A DNA stretch of 64,000 nucleotides from Streptomyces blattellae (GCF_009709555.1 NZ_WJBG01000244.1:35663-99662); one strand, 5' to 3'; counted from the stretch's first letter, positions 16,769 through 25,709 are shown. The notes: a model not told the origin generated them from the letters alone. Numbers and translations: made by a program.

Positions 16769-17233
16769 CTACGCCAGAGCGACCTCGCACCAGACCGTCT
16801 TCGTGTACGGGTCTCCGCAGGTCGTTCCCCAGTACCCGGCCAGGGCCTCGACGAGGACGAGACCCCGGCCCGACTCCGCCTCGGCGCAGCCCGACGGGAG
16901 CGTCCCGGGCGCGGGCGGGCGACGGTCGGGGCGGGCGTCCGAGACTTCGATACGGAGCGTGGCGCCCTCGGGGTACAGGGTGAGCCGGAGCCGGAAGTCA
17001 CGGCCCCTCACCCGCCCGTGCAGCACCGCGTTGGCGGCGAGTTCGGCCACCAGCAGCGTCGCCGTGCGGTTGGCCTCCGTGTCGTACGGCCAGCCCCAGC
17101 TGTCGAGTTGCCCGGCCGCGAGACGCCGGGCGAGACGGGCGCCTCTGGGGGTGGACGAGAGGCGGATGGTGAAGTGGCGGGTGGGGGTGGGGGTGGGCTG
17201 GGGTGCCCTCAAGTGGGCAATATCGGCGTTCAT
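16769..17233 (-). CDS. ATP-binding protein of the RsbW/HATPase anti-sigma type
   Basis: A 154-residue HATPase_c protein. N-box ELAANAVLHGRV, G1-like EVSDARPDR and G2 GRGLVLVEALAG are visible, as in the small regulatory ATPases abundant in Streptomyces. It sits next to an XRE/DUF5753 regulator and a DUF397 protein, a triad that recurs in streptomycete genomes and is linked to development and antibiotic regulation (BldB/WhiJ-like systems). Divergent from the XRE gene. Confidence 0.8.
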   Translation of the reverse strand: MNADIAHLRAPQPTPTPTRHFTIRLSSTPRGARLARRLAAGQLDSWGWPYDTEANRTATLLVAELAANAVLHGRVRGRDFRLRLTLYPEGATLRIEVSDARPDRRPPAPGTLPSGCAEAESGRGLVLVEALAGYWGTTCGDPYTKTVWCEVALA

Positions 17234-17394
17234 GTCACTCAGCGTGCTCGGCCGTATCTACTCTGAACAGCAATGACGGCGGTACGCAGCGTCACTGTCC
17301 GGGCGATGTCCGGGCCTGTCCGGGCGCCGACGCGTGACGCCGTACTCCATAGGGGAGTTGGGTACGGGCGGCGGCACAGGGAGGTGTCCGGGCG

Positions 17395-18258
17395 GTGAGT
17401 GTGACGGGGCAGGGGTCGCAGGGCGACGGGATGGAGCCGTACGGCAGCGATGACGAGGAGTCGGCGGCCGTACTGCGGACCGTCGGCAAGGTCATCAAGA
17501 TGTGGCGGGAACAGAAAGGGCTCACCCAGGCCGAGTTGGGGGCGGCCATCGGGTACAGCGAGGAGCAGGTGTCCTCGGTGGAGCGGGGTCGACGGGCCCC
17601 CAAGGCGCAGTTCCTGGAGGCCGCGGACCAGGTTCTCGGCGCGGGCGGGATGATCGCCGGGCTGACGAAGGACGTGGAGGAGGCCCGGTATCCGAAGAAG
17701 GTGCGGGATCTGGCGAAGTTGGAGGGGGAGGCGGTGGAGATCTGCGCGTATGACAACTCCGTCGTCAACGGGCTCTTGCAGACGGAGGATTACCTGAGGG
17801 CCGTGTTCGGTTCGCGGCGGCCCGCCTTCTCCGAGGATGAAGTGGAGCGGCTCGTCGCGGCGCGGCTGGCCAGGCAAGGGATCATCGACGGACAGCAGAT
17901 GATCCCGGCCCTCAGCTTCGTGCATGATGAGGCGACTCTGCGGAGGCGAGTCGGGGGCAGAATGGTGCTGCGCCAGCAGCTCGAACGGCTGTTGGAAATC
18001 GGGCAGATGCGGAACGTGGAGATGCAGGTACTCCCCATGGATCGCGAGGACAACGCAGGTCTCGGCGGACCCTTCCACCTGCTGCGGCTCAAGGAAGGCA
18101 TCACGGTGGGGCACAACGAGGTTCAGCGGACCAGCCGACTGGTCTCGGAGCCGAAGGAGATCCAGATCCTGGAACTGCGGTACGGGGTCATCCGGGCTCA
18201 GGCCCTTCCACCACGAGAGTCGCTGGCCTTCATCGAGAAAGTTCTTGGAGAGACATGA
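17395..18258 (+). CDS. XRE-family regulator with DUF5753 domain
   Basis: A 287-residue protein. The helix-turn-helix (residues ~27-80: VIKMWREQKGLTQAELGAAIGYSEEQVSSVERGRR) is followed by a DUF5753 domain (residues ~95-285) with typical LLQTEDYLRAVF, LSFVHDEATLRRRVG and VLPMDRED segments. GTG start. Its stop overlaps the start of the DUF397 gene (ATGA), the usual arrangement for WhiJ-like regulators. The DUF397 protein is thought to modulate its DNA binding in related systems. Confidence 0.9.
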   Translation: MSVTGQGSQGDGMEPYGSDDEESAAVLRTVGKVIKMWREQKGLTQAELGAAIGYSEEQVSSVERGRRAPKAQFLEAADQVLGAGGMIAGLTKDVEEARYPKKVRDLAKLEGEAVEICAYDNSVVNGLLQTEDYLRAVFGSRRPAFSEDEVERLVAARLARQGIIDGQQMIPALSFVHDEATLRRRVGGRMVLRQQLERLLEIGQMRNVEMQVLPMDREDNAGLGGPFHLLRLKEGITVGHNEVQRTSRLVSEPKEIQILELRYGVIRAQALPPRESLAFIEKVLGET

Positions 18259-18461
18259 GCGTCAAGCCCTCGGCCGGTCACGGCTCCGAGTTCACGTGGT
18301 TCAAGAGCAGCTACAGCACCGACGACGGACCTGCCTGTGTCGAGGTCGCTTGCGCCCCGGACGGCGTCCACGTACGCGATTCCAAGCACGCGCCGGGCCC
18401 CCAACTCGCCTTCACCCCCCAGCAGTGGGCCACCTTCGTCTCGTACGCGGCCGATCACTGA
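18255..18461 (+). CDS. DUF397 small protein
   Basis: A 68-residue protein with the DUF397 signature: WFKSSYSTDDGPACVEVA, VRDSKHAPGPQLAF and W near the C-terminus. Coupled by a 4-nt overlap to the XRE/DUF5753 regulator, with which it presumably forms an antagonistic regulatory pair. Confidence 0.9.
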   Translation: MSVKPSAGHGSEFTWFKSSYSTDDGPACVEVACAPDGVHVRDSKHAPGPQLAFTPQQWATFVSYAADH

Positions 18462-18509
18462 CGTACCCCTGCCTGCGCCCGAGGAGTTGGACGAAGGGAG
18501 CGTTCCTCC

Positions 18510-19112
18510 GTGACGCATGCTCACGAGGAAGAAGTCCTGGCCAGGATCGCCAAGGGGCTGGTCTACACCGAGTCGGAAGCGGCCTTCCAGGCTCCTCGGC
18601 GCCGCACGGAGCAGATCTTCGAGTACAACCACACACCACCGGGCGAAACGGAGAAGCGCCGGTCGCTGCTCGTCGAGATCTTCGGCTCGGTCGGTGAACG
18701 CACGGTGCTGCTGCCGCCGTTCCACGCCGGGTTCGGCAGCAACGTCCACATCGGCGACGACTTCTTCGGGAACGTGAACCTCACGTTCGTCGACGACGTG
18801 GAGATCCGCATAGGCGACGGTGTCATGATCGCGCCCAGCGTGACACTGACCACGACGGGGCACCCGGTGCATCCCTCACGACGCGCTGACTTCGGACGGT
18901 TCTCGGAGCCGATCGTGATCGAGGACAAGGTCTGGATCGGCAGCAACGCGGTGGTCCTGCCCGGCGTTCGCATCGGATACGGGTCGGTCATCGGCGCCGG
19001 CAGCGTCGTCAGCCGCAGCATCCCCCCGATGACGGTCGCGGTCGGAACCCCTTGCAGGGTTGTCCGCCCCATCACGGACGACGACCTCACCACCCGTACC
19101 GCCGGGTATTAG
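18510..19112 (+). CDS. Sugar O-acetyltransferase (maltose/galactoside type)
   Basis: A 200-residue left-handed beta-helix acetyltransferase. The N-terminal EEVLARIAKGLVYT is the maltose acetyltransferase cap. Hexapeptide repeats begin at GSNVHIGDDFFGN and run through VEIRIGDGVMIAPSVTLTTTGHPV, with the catalytic His in TTGHPV, to VWIGSNAVVLPGVRIGYGSVIGAGSVVSRSIPP. Uses acetyl-CoA to acetylate a sugar hydroxyl. GTG start preceded by GAAGGGA. Confidence 0.88.
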   Translation: MTHAHEEEVLARIAKGLVYTESEAAFQAPRRRTEQIFEYNHTPPGETEKRRSLLVEIFGSVGERTVLLPPFHAGFGSNVHIGDDFFGNVNLTFVDDVEIRIGDGVMIAPSVTLTTTGHPVHPSRRADFGRFSEPIVIEDKVWIGSNAVVLPGVRIGYGSVIGAGSVVSRSIPPMTVAVGTPCRVVRPITDDDLTTRTAGY

Positions 19113-19172
19113 CACTGCGATGCCCCAGGAAAGCTGTTGCGCATGCCGCCATCCGGATGTTGACGTAGCACG

Positions 19173-20135
19173 GTGACCAACCACATTGACGTGGCGGATG
19201 TCCGACCGCTGACACTGGCTTGGGTCAGCCGGCACCTGGGGGTCGGCGAACGGGTCGTCAGAGCCGACGCGCTGCAGGGCGGCATCACTGCCGAAGTGCG
19301 GAAACTGACCATCGGCACGCGGGACGGAGGCACCCGTGACCTGGTGCTGCGGAGCTTCGTCGACCCGTTCTATGGGGAGCACGCCGGGGACTGGCTGAGC
19401 CGGGAGGCCGGGGCCCTGAGGCTGCTCGCGGGGACCGGTGTGTCGGCTCCTGGACTGGTCGCGGTTGATCCGGCAGCCGCGCATTGCGAGTACCCGTCGC
19501 TCCTGATGACACATCTGGCGGGCCGGACAGTACTCGACGATGAGGGAGTGGAGGCGCGCGTTCCGCTGCTGGCCCGTCAACTCGTGGCGATCCACGCGTT
19601 GCGGCCCGCCGAGCGGCCCCGGGATTACGTGGCGTTGACGACCGCCGACACCGTCGTGGTCCCGACGGGTGCCGACGCGGCGGCATGGGCCGCGGCGATC
19701 GATGTGATCCGCAGGCCCGCGCCGCCCTATGCAGGGCGATTCCTGCACCGGGACTTCCAACCCGGCAATGTGCTGTTCGAAGTGCCGCCCCCAGAGGGGA
19801 CAGGTGCCCGGATCACGGGGGTCGTCGACTGGGCAGCGACCTCCTGGGGCCCGGCGGATCTCGATGTGGCGCACTGCTCCGTCAATCTCGCGCTGCTGCA
19901 CGGCCCGGCGTGGGGTCTGCGATTCCCTGCGGCGTACGAGGAGGCCGGCGGAGTGCTGGCTACGGCCGCCGGCGAGCGGCTGTACTGGCAGGTGCGGGAC
20001 GGGCTGGCGTCCTCAGAGGAAGTGCAGTCGGTGGCGCAGGCTTGGCGGGAGGCAGGGAGGCCAGAGCTGACGACGCGAGTTGTGGAGGAGCGGCTGGATG
20101 CCTATGTCACCGCCCTGATGGAGGCGCTGAGCTGA
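19173..20135 (+). CDS. APH-fold phosphotransferase
   Basis: A 320-residue protein of the aminoglycoside phosphotransferase superfamily: catalytic loop FLHRDFQPGNVLF (about residues 189-201) and metal site GVVDWAATSWGPADLDVAH. The N-lobe is divergent. Members phosphorylate small molecules such as aminoglycosides, homoserine or choline. No resistance or biosynthetic context is visible, so the substrate is unassigned. Confidence 0.8.
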   Translation: MTNHIDVADVRPLTLAWVSRHLGVGERVVRADALQGGITAEVRKLTIGTRDGGTRDLVLRSFVDPFYGEHAGDWLSREAGALRLLAGTGVSAPGLVAVDPAAAHCEYPSLLMTHLAGRTVLDDEGVEARVPLLARQLVAIHALRPAERPRDYVALTTADTVVVPTGADAAAWAAAIDVIRRPAPPYAGRFLHRDFQPGNVLFEVPPPEGTGARITGVVDWAATSWGPADLDVAHCSVNLALLHGPAWGLRFPAAYEEAGGVLATAAGERLYWQVRDGLASSEEVQSVAQAWREAGRPELTTRVVEERLDAYVTALMEALS

Positions 20136-20413
20136 GCCAGAGCGGCCGGGGGCCGCGGGCACGGCGGCGGGCTCCGGGCCCGGCTGCCGCCGTATCCCGG
20201 GAGCTCACCACAGCGAGCAGGAAAGCTCCGGCGGCTTTCGGAGGGCGCGGGCCGAACGCGCTGGCTCCCGCGTCCCGGCACAAGGCACTGCCTCCGGCGC
20301 TCGCCGGGCGCGGCAGGAGGGACTTCGCAGACGTGTGCCTTTAGTCACATACTCGGGCTTAAGTGGGGTGTCAGCCTCTCGTCATCGGATCAGTTCGACG
20401 ATGGGAGGCGCTG

Positions 20414-20980
20414 ATGGCGATAGATCTGACCACGGACTCGACGCTCGTCGACCCAGCACTGTTTCGCGAGGTGCTGAGTCACTACCCGACCGGGGTCGTG
20501 CTGGTGACGGCCATCGCCTCGGACGGCGAACCGGTCGGCATGCTCGTCGGTACGTTCACCTCCGTCTCGCTGGACCCGCCGCTCGTGGCGTTCCTGCCGC
20601 GCCGGAACTCCGAGACCTTCGCGCGGCTCCGTACGGCGACGTCGTTCTGCGTGAACGTCATGGCTGCCGACCAGGCAGACCTCAGCCGCCGCTTCGCCGG
20701 CAAGGAAGCCGGCAAGTTCCGCGGCGTCGACTGGCATCCCTCGCCGGCCGGTGCGCCCGTCATCGACGGGACGATCGCCTCGATCGACTGCACCACGGAG
20801 TCCATCACGGCGTCGGGCGACCACTACGTCGTCATCGGATCCGTCACCGACGTGCGGGTCCACCGCTCCGGTTCACCCCTGGTCTTCCTGCGCGGCGCCT
20901 TCGGCACCGTCACGGCCACTGCCACCGCCACCGCCACCGCCACCGCCACCGCCACCGCCACCGCCACCGCCACTGGGTGA
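20414..20980 (+). CDS. Flavin reductase with C-terminal Ala-Thr repeat
   Basis: A 188-residue flavin reductase-like protein of the HpaC/short-chain class: HYPTGVVLVTA, VGTFTSVSLDPPLVAFLPRRNSET and FCVNVMAADQADLSRRF. ATG at 20414 with GGGAGG at 20403-20408. The usual domain ends around LVFLRGAFGTVT; here it continues into ten Ala-Thr pairs encoded by a hexanucleotide repeat. Supplies reduced FMN to the luciferase-like monooxygenase two genes downstream. First gene of a five-gene operon-like run. Confidence 0.88.
   Translation: MAIDLTTDSTLVDPALFREVLSHYPTGVVLVTAIASDGEPVGMLVGTFTSVSLDPPLVAFLPRRNSETFARLRTATSFCVNVMAADQADLSRRFAGKEAGKFRGVDWHPSPAGAPVIDGTIASIDCTTESITASGDHYVVIGSVTDVRVHRSGSPLVFLRGAFGTVTATATATATATATATATATATG
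20915..20974. repeat. Hexanucleotide microsatellite (GCCACC)n, 10 units
   Basis: Ten 6-bp units: eight GCCACC flanked by a GCCACT on each side, at the 3' end of the flavin reductase gene. Unit loss or gain keeps frame and only changes the length of the Ala-Thr tail. Confidence 0.95.
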
Positions 20981-21041
20981 TCGGCCACGGCCGCAGCGGC
21001 AATCTTCCACCACGCAACCACACGACAATGAGGTCCAGACA

Positions 21042-21866
21042 GTGCTCACACTGATTGACGAAGGCAGCGGAACACAGCTGCGCGACGACGCAGTCGTCGA
21101 TATGACGGTGACAGGCTCAGGTCCCCCCCTGCTGTTGCTCCACGGGGTCGAAGGCACCGCCGCTGACAGCGAGTTCGTCTCGGCCCTGTCCGCCGACTTC
21201 ACCGTCTACGCTCCCAGCCACCCCGGATTCGGGCTCTCGCCGCGACCCAACTGGTGCGACAGCGTCGACGACCTGGCCTACCTGTATCTGGACTGGATGC
21301 GCGCCCAGGGCCTGGACGAAGTCACCCTCGTGGGCCTGCAGTTCGGTGGCTGGGTCGCGGCTGAGATCGCCATCCGGGACTCCAGCCGCCTCTCCCGCCT
21401 CGTCCTCGTGGACTCGGTCGGCGTGAAGGTCGGCGGACGCGAGGAGCGTGACATCGCCGACGTCTTCGCGATGCCCCGCACCGAGCTGGACGAGAGGATG
21501 TTCGCCACCCCGCACGGTCGGCGTGGCGACCTGCGGCTCGCCGATCCCGACGCCGTCCTCCACATCGCCCGCAACGAGGAAGCGCTCGCCGTTTACGGCT
21601 GGGAGCCCTACCTGCACAATCCGCGCCTGAGCCGGTGGCTCGCCCGCGTCGACACCCCGACCACGGTCATCTGGGGCGAGCAGGACGGCATCGTCACACC
21701 GGACTACGGCCGACGCCTGGCCGCCCTCATCCCGGGCGCCGCCTTCGAGACGGTCGCGGACGCCGGGCACTGCGCGCAGATCGACCAGCCTTCCGCTGTG
21801 GCGCAGCTCATCACACACGACAAGGGCTTCCTCGCAACCCGCGGTCTGATCGCCGCAGAACGGTGA
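21042..21866 (+). CDS. Alpha/beta hydrolase (C-C bond hydrolase-like)
   Basis: A 274-residue alpha/beta hydrolase: oxyanion region LLLLHGVEG, nucleophile context LVGLQFGGWVAAEIA, which has Gln at the position where the usual G-x-S-x-G motif carries Ser (GLQFG), Asp in VIWGEQDGIV and His in ADAGHCAQID. GTG at 21042 with GAGG at 21030-21033 fixes the start; the frame is open upstream through the microsatellite but encodes only poly-Pro. The lost nucleophile suggests a non-hydrolytic or altered activity. Lies between the flavin reductase and the monooxygenase. Confidence 0.8.
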   Translation: MLTLIDEGSGTQLRDDAVVDMTVTGSGPPLLLLHGVEGTAADSEFVSALSADFTVYAPSHPGFGLSPRPNWCDSVDDLAYLYLDWMRAQGLDEVTLVGLQFGGWVAAEIAIRDSSRLSRLVLVDSVGVKVGGREERDIADVFAMPRTELDERMFATPHGRRGDLRLADPDAVLHIARNEEALAVYGWEPYLHNPRLSRWLARVDTPTTVIWGEQDGIVTPDYGRRLAALIPGAAFETVADAGHCAQIDQPSAVAQLITHDKGFLATRGLIAAER

Positions 21867-21873
21867 ACCTGCC

Positions 21874-23037
21874 ATGACCATGAACATCTACTACTTCACC
21901 GAAGCCCCCTACCCGCACCTGCCGCCCGCGGAGACCTACCCCTCGGTTCGCAACAGCCTGCCCAACGGGCTCATGGACCCGGACATCGCGGCCGACCTGT
22001 GGGACCGCTACCTGCTGGAGTGGCAGATCGCGGACGAGGCCGGGCTCAACGTGATGGTCAACGAACACCACTCCACGCCCACCTGCCTGAATTCCACCGT
22101 GCCGGTGAGCGCGGCCGTCCTGGCGCGACTGACGAAGAACGCGCGCATCCTCATCCTCGGCAACCCCGTCGCGAACCGGAACGACCCGGTGCGCATCGCC
22201 GAGGAGATGGCGATGATCGACATCCTCAGCCGGGGGCGCCTCGACGTCGGCTTCGTGCGCGGGGTGCCGTTCGAGATCGCGCCCACCAACTCCGCCCCGA
22301 CCATGATGAGCGAGCGCCTCTACGAGGGGATCGACCTGATCCGCAAGGCGTGGACAAGCCACGACGGGCCCTTCAACTGGGAGGGGCGGTTCTACCACAG
22401 CCGCCAGGTGAACATCTGGCCGCGCCCCTACCAGCAGCCGGCTCCCCCCATGTGGGTCAGCACCACCACGCCCTCCAGCGTCCGGCGGATCGCCGACTAC
22501 GACGCCACGGTGGCCACCTTCATGCTCGGCCACGAGGGCACCGCCAAGGTCTTCGCCGCCTACCGCGAACGAGCGGCCGAACTCGGCCGCTCGGAGGGCG
22601 TCGAGAGCAAGCTGGCCTACTGCGGTCTCGTCTACACCGGCAAGACGGACGCCGAGGGACTTGAGGGAGCCCGAAAGCTGCTCTGGTACCTGAAGAGCAA
22701 CAAGGTCACCTTCGAGTACGCCCAGCCGCCCGCGTACGGGCCGTACGCGGCCCGCGCCGAGGGGCTGCGCGGCGTCTACAACGGCTTCGAGACCAAGATC
22801 CGGTCGATGTCGCTGGAGGGCTTGATCGACAACGGCACCGTCTTCGCCGGCAGTCCGGAGACGGTGCGTGGGCAGATCGAGCGCTTCTACGAACTGGTCG
22901 GTGGCTACGGGAACATGATCCTCATGGGCCAGGCCGGGTTCATGGGCCACGACGAGACCGTCGCGGGCATCCGCACGTTCGCCGACAAGGTCCTCCCGAA
23001 CCTCGCCCACCTCCAGGCGGGAGCCGTCCATGCCTGA
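21874..23037 (+). CDS. Luciferase-like (LLM) flavin-dependent monooxygenase
   Basis: A 387-residue bacterial-luciferase-family oxygenase: GLNVMVNEHHSTPTCLNS, ILILGNPVANRNDPVRIAEEMAMIDILSRGRLDVGFVRG (the conserved LLM core), and WVSTTTPSSVRRIA. These enzymes take reduced FMN from a separate reductase, here encoded three genes upstream in coding order. Starts 7 nt after the hydrolase stop and overlaps the next hydrolase by 8 nt, so it belongs to one transcript. Confidence 0.9.
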   Translation: MTMNIYYFTEAPYPHLPPAETYPSVRNSLPNGLMDPDIAADLWDRYLLEWQIADEAGLNVMVNEHHSTPTCLNSTVPVSAAVLARLTKNARILILGNPVANRNDPVRIAEEMAMIDILSRGRLDVGFVRGVPFEIAPTNSAPTMMSERLYEGIDLIRKAWTSHDGPFNWEGRFYHSRQVNIWPRPYQQPAPPMWVSTTTPSSVRRIADYDATVATFMLGHEGTAKVFAAYRERAAELGRSEGVESKLAYCGLVYTGKTDAEGLEGARKLLWYLKSNKVTFEYAQPPAYGPYAARAEGLRGVYNGFETKIRSMSLEGLIDNGTVFAGSPETVRGQIERFYELVGGYGNMILMGQAGFMGHDETVAGIRTFADKVLPNLAHLQAGAVHA

Positions 23038-23899
23038 ACTCGACGAGAAGGTCACCAGCAGCTTCGTCGACGTGGGTGGCCTGCGGACCCATGTGCTGGA
23101 GGCCGGTGACGGCCCTGCAGTGGTTCTGCTGCACTCGGGCGAGTACGGCGGCTCGGCGGAGACCTCCTGGGGCCTGCTGATGCCCGCTCTGGCCGACGCC
23201 GGCTACCGGGCCATAGCCCCCGACTGGCTGGGTTTCGGCCTGAGCGACAAGGTCGTCGACTTCGGCGACCCGACCGGTCGCCGGCTGCGGACGATGGCCG
23301 CGACACTGGCCGAACTCGGAGTCGAGCGACCGGCACTCGTGGGCACCTCGATGGGCGCCACGGTGGCCGCGCGGGACCTGGCCTCGGACAAGCCGGCGTT
23401 CGACGCCGCCGCCTTGGTGATGACCAGCGGTGGCGGCTTCGCGCCGGACAACGAGGCGCGTCGCTCGATCATCGACTACGACATGAGTGTGGAGGGCATG
23501 CGGCGCATCCTCGACACGATCATGTACCGCAAGCACCTGGTGAAGGACGACGAGTACGTCGCGTGGCGCCACCAGCTGAGCCTCATGCCCGGTGCCTGGG
23601 AGTGCACGGCCTCGGCCCGCCTCCGCCCTGCCCGGGTGAGCGAGACGACGGAGCAGCCCATCTTCGGCAAACCCGACCCGACCGAATACGAGAGGATCCG
23701 GATCCCCACCCTGATCGTCGCCGGCGCGGAGGACGGGTTGCGCCTGCCCGGGTTCGCCGACGAGCTCGTCGCCCGCTTCGCCGATGGTGAGCTGCGGCTC
23801 TACGAGGACTGCGGTCATCTTCCCAACCTCGAATGGCCGGAGCGTTACGCTGATGACGTGATCGACTTCCTCGACCGCCGCTACCGACCCACCGCGTAG
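23030..23899 (+). CDS. Alpha/beta hydrolase
   Basis: A 289-residue hydrolase with an intact nucleophile elbow GTSMGATVAARD (Ser in G-T-S-M-G), oxyanion loop VVLLHSGEYGGSAETSWG, Asp in VAGAEDGL and His in YEDCGHLPNLE. The resemblance is to meta-cleavage-product hydrolases, but no ring-cleavage dioxygenase is present. The start overlaps the monooxygenase by 8 nt. It contrasts with the upstream paralogue, which lacks the Ser. Confidence 0.85.
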   Translation: MPELDEKVTSSFVDVGGLRTHVLEAGDGPAVVLLHSGEYGGSAETSWGLLMPALADAGYRAIAPDWLGFGLSDKVVDFGDPTGRRLRTMAATLAELGVERPALVGTSMGATVAARDLASDKPAFDAAALVMTSGGGFAPDNEARRSIIDYDMSVEGMRRILDTIMYRKHLVKDDEYVAWRHQLSLMPGAWECTASARLRPARVSETTEQPIFGKPDPTEYERIRIPTLIVAGAEDGLRLPGFADELVARFADGELRLYEDCGHLPNLEWPERYADDVIDFLDRRYRPTA

Positions 23900-23905
23900 G
23901 GCGCG

Positions 23906-24613
23906 ATGTCCGCCACAGGGCCAGGCACGGACATGCTCGTCCGTGCCTGGTCGAAGAGCTTCCTCGCACCGCTGGGCCCCGAACTGCGGGACCGGCTGTT
24001 CGAGGGCGTGCACCTGAGCCGGGTGGCGGCTCGCCAGGTCTTGTTCGAGCCCTTCGGCCCTCCCCGCCTCGTACTGATCGCGAGCGGGATCGCCCGGGCG
24101 TACAACACCTCGCCGGACGGGCGGGCCGCCGCGGTCCGCTATGTGCGGGAAGGACAGTTCATCGGACTTCCCACCACCGTTCTGGGCCATTCGCCCATCG
24201 GCGCCGAGGCGGTGACGGCCTCGGAGGTCTACTTCTTCAACCCGCTGCAGTTCCGCTCGCTCGCGACCCAGGACGTGCAGCTGGCCTGGCTGGTGGCGCG
24301 GGAGCTGGCCCGGATGATGCTCGTAGAGCAGGAACTGCTGCAGAACAGCCTGTTCGGCACGGTCGAGCAGCGGGTCGCGCGCCACCTGCTCGAACTGGCG
24401 ACACGAACGCCCAAGGGCCTCGTCGTCTACGCCGAGCAGCACCGCATCGCCGACTCGATCGGATCGGTGCGAGAGGTCGTCGCGCGGACCTTCCGCAAGT
24501 TCCGTGACGCCGGCCTCATCGAGCGGATCGCTGAAGGCACCCGCCTGGTCGAGCCCGCCCGGCTCGAAGCGATCGCGTCCGGCGAGGAGGAGCCGCCGCC
24601 CGCTCGGGCGTGA
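23906..24613 (+). CDS. Crp/Fnr-family transcriptional regulator
   Basis: A 235-residue regulator: N-terminal cyclic-nucleotide-binding fold (RQVLFEPFGPPRLVLIASGIARAYN, GQFIGLPTT) and C-terminal winged helix (HRIADSIGSVREVVARTFRKFRDAGLIER). Seven nt after the second hydrolase, so likely co-transcribed and regulating this operon in response to the substrate or redox state. No Cys cluster for an Fe-S centre is present, so it is not a classical FNR. Confidence 0.87.
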   Translation: MSATGPGTDMLVRAWSKSFLAPLGPELRDRLFEGVHLSRVAARQVLFEPFGPPRLVLIASGIARAYNTSPDGRAAAVRYVREGQFIGLPTTVLGHSPIGAEAVTASEVYFFNPLQFRSLATQDVQLAWLVARELARMMLVEQELLQNSLFGTVEQRVARHLLELATRTPKGLVVYAEQHRIADSIGSVREVVARTFRKFRDAGLIERIAEGTRLVEPARLEAIASGEEEPPPARA

Positions 24614-25109
24614 CCTGCCGACAGCGGCGATCGCTCCGTACCCGCCGGCCGCCGGCAGGGCAACGCCCCGTCGGCCCGTCCCCGGCCCCGGCCCCCGCCC
24701 CCCCGGCGGATCGACCGGACGCTGTCGGCGAATCCCGCGCGACGGGAGCCAACTGTGCGCTCAGTCTCAGCGACACGCCGCACGCACGGCGTGTCGCTGA
24801 GACTCGGACAACAGTTGCCGGCCGTCGGCTCGATTCGCCAACGGCATCGATCGACCGCGCCGGGGGCTTCGGGAGGCCGAGTTCGCGCGCTGGAGCTGTG
24901 GGCCCATAACGTCTCTGCTCGGCGTAGGTATCCCCAGGGCCTGAAGCGATCGGCCTGCGTGGCACGTCCCTCCGGACGCTCCTCGGTCCAGCTCGCACGG
25001 CTATAGGACCGAGGAGGGTCCCCGACGTCGCCTGGGCGCCGGGCATGCGCGTGACGGTCTGGCCCAGGATCGCTGTGGAACGCCAGCCCGACTGGCTAGC
25101 CTGTGGGGC
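24614..25109. other. 496-bp intergenic region holding the second palindromic repeat
   Basis: No convincing gene. It contains the long palindrome at 24709-24852, GC-rich filler, and the promoter region of the downstream phosphatase. Short open frames here are shadows of the palindrome. Confidence 0.6.
24709..24852. repeat. Palindromic intergenic repeat, copy 2
   Basis: Perfect 18-bp arms (24763-24780 and 24787-24804) with a 6-nt loop form the core; imperfect complementarity then continues outwards through TCGGCGAATC/GATTCGCCAA to GATCGA/TCGATC at the ends, giving a ~144-bp palindrome. The core and at least 17 bp of flank are shared with 14679-14790. The shape is that of a non-autonomous, MITE-like or REP-like element. 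Confidence 0.75.
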
Positions 25110-25709
25110 ATGGGTGATCTTCTGCTCGTGCGGCACGGAGAGACCGCGTGGTCCCGGTCGGGGCGGCATACGGGCTTGACGGACGTGCCGCTGACCGAGC
25201 ACGGGCGTGAGGAGGCTCGGCGGCTTGTGCCGTTGATCCGCTCGCACCGGATCGGGGCCGCGTTCGTCAGTCCGCTGCAGCGGGCCCGGGAGACGGCGGA
25301 GCTGATCGGCCTGACGGAGATGCGGATCGATCCGGATCTGCGGGAGTGGGACTACGGCGGATACGAGGGCGTCACGACCCCCGCGATCCAGCGGGAGCGG
25401 CCCGGCTGGTTCCTGTTCACCGACGGGGTCGCGCCGGGGCCGCCGGAACACCCCGGGGAGAGCCCCGCACAGGTCGGGGAACGGGCCGACCGGATGCTCG
25501 CCAAGGTCGACGCGGCGCTCGCCAACACCGAGGGCGTGGTGGTCCTGGTGGCGCACGGTCACTTCCTGCGGGTGCTCACGGCGCGGCGGCTCGGGCTGCC
25601 GCCGGCGGACGGCGCGCTGTTCCAGCTGGCCACCGGGACCGTGTGCCGGCTGAGCACCGAGCACGGGCGGCCGGTGATCGCGGGGTGGAATGTCAGACCC
25701 GGGTCGTAG
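25110..25709 (+). CDS. Histidine phosphatase (phosphoglycerate-mutase fold)
   Basis: A 199-residue histidine phosphatase: catalytic RHGETAW near residues 8-14, SPLQRARETAELIG, acid WDYGGYEG and second His in VLVAHGHFLRVL. The closest relatives are small acid phosphatases and adenosylcobalamin or fructose-bisphosphate-type phosphatases, not the metabolic mutase. ATG start. The substrate is unknown. Confidence 0.85.
   Translation: MGDLLLVRHGETAWSRSGRHTGLTDVPLTEHGREEARRLVPLIRSHRIGAAFVSPLQRARETAELIGLTEMRIDPDLREWDYGGYEGVTTPAIQRERPGWFLFTDGVAPGPPEHPGESPAQVGERADRMLAKVDAALANTEGVVVLVAHGHFLRVLTARRLGLPPADGALFQLATGTVCRLSTEHGRPVIAGWNVRPGS

Noticed and set aside
20751..21041. Fusion of upstream sequence through a poly-Pro stretch to the hydrolase
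   Set aside because: The poly-Pro is the microsatellite read in the wrong frame; a GTG with GAGG upstream starts the hydrolase at 21042.
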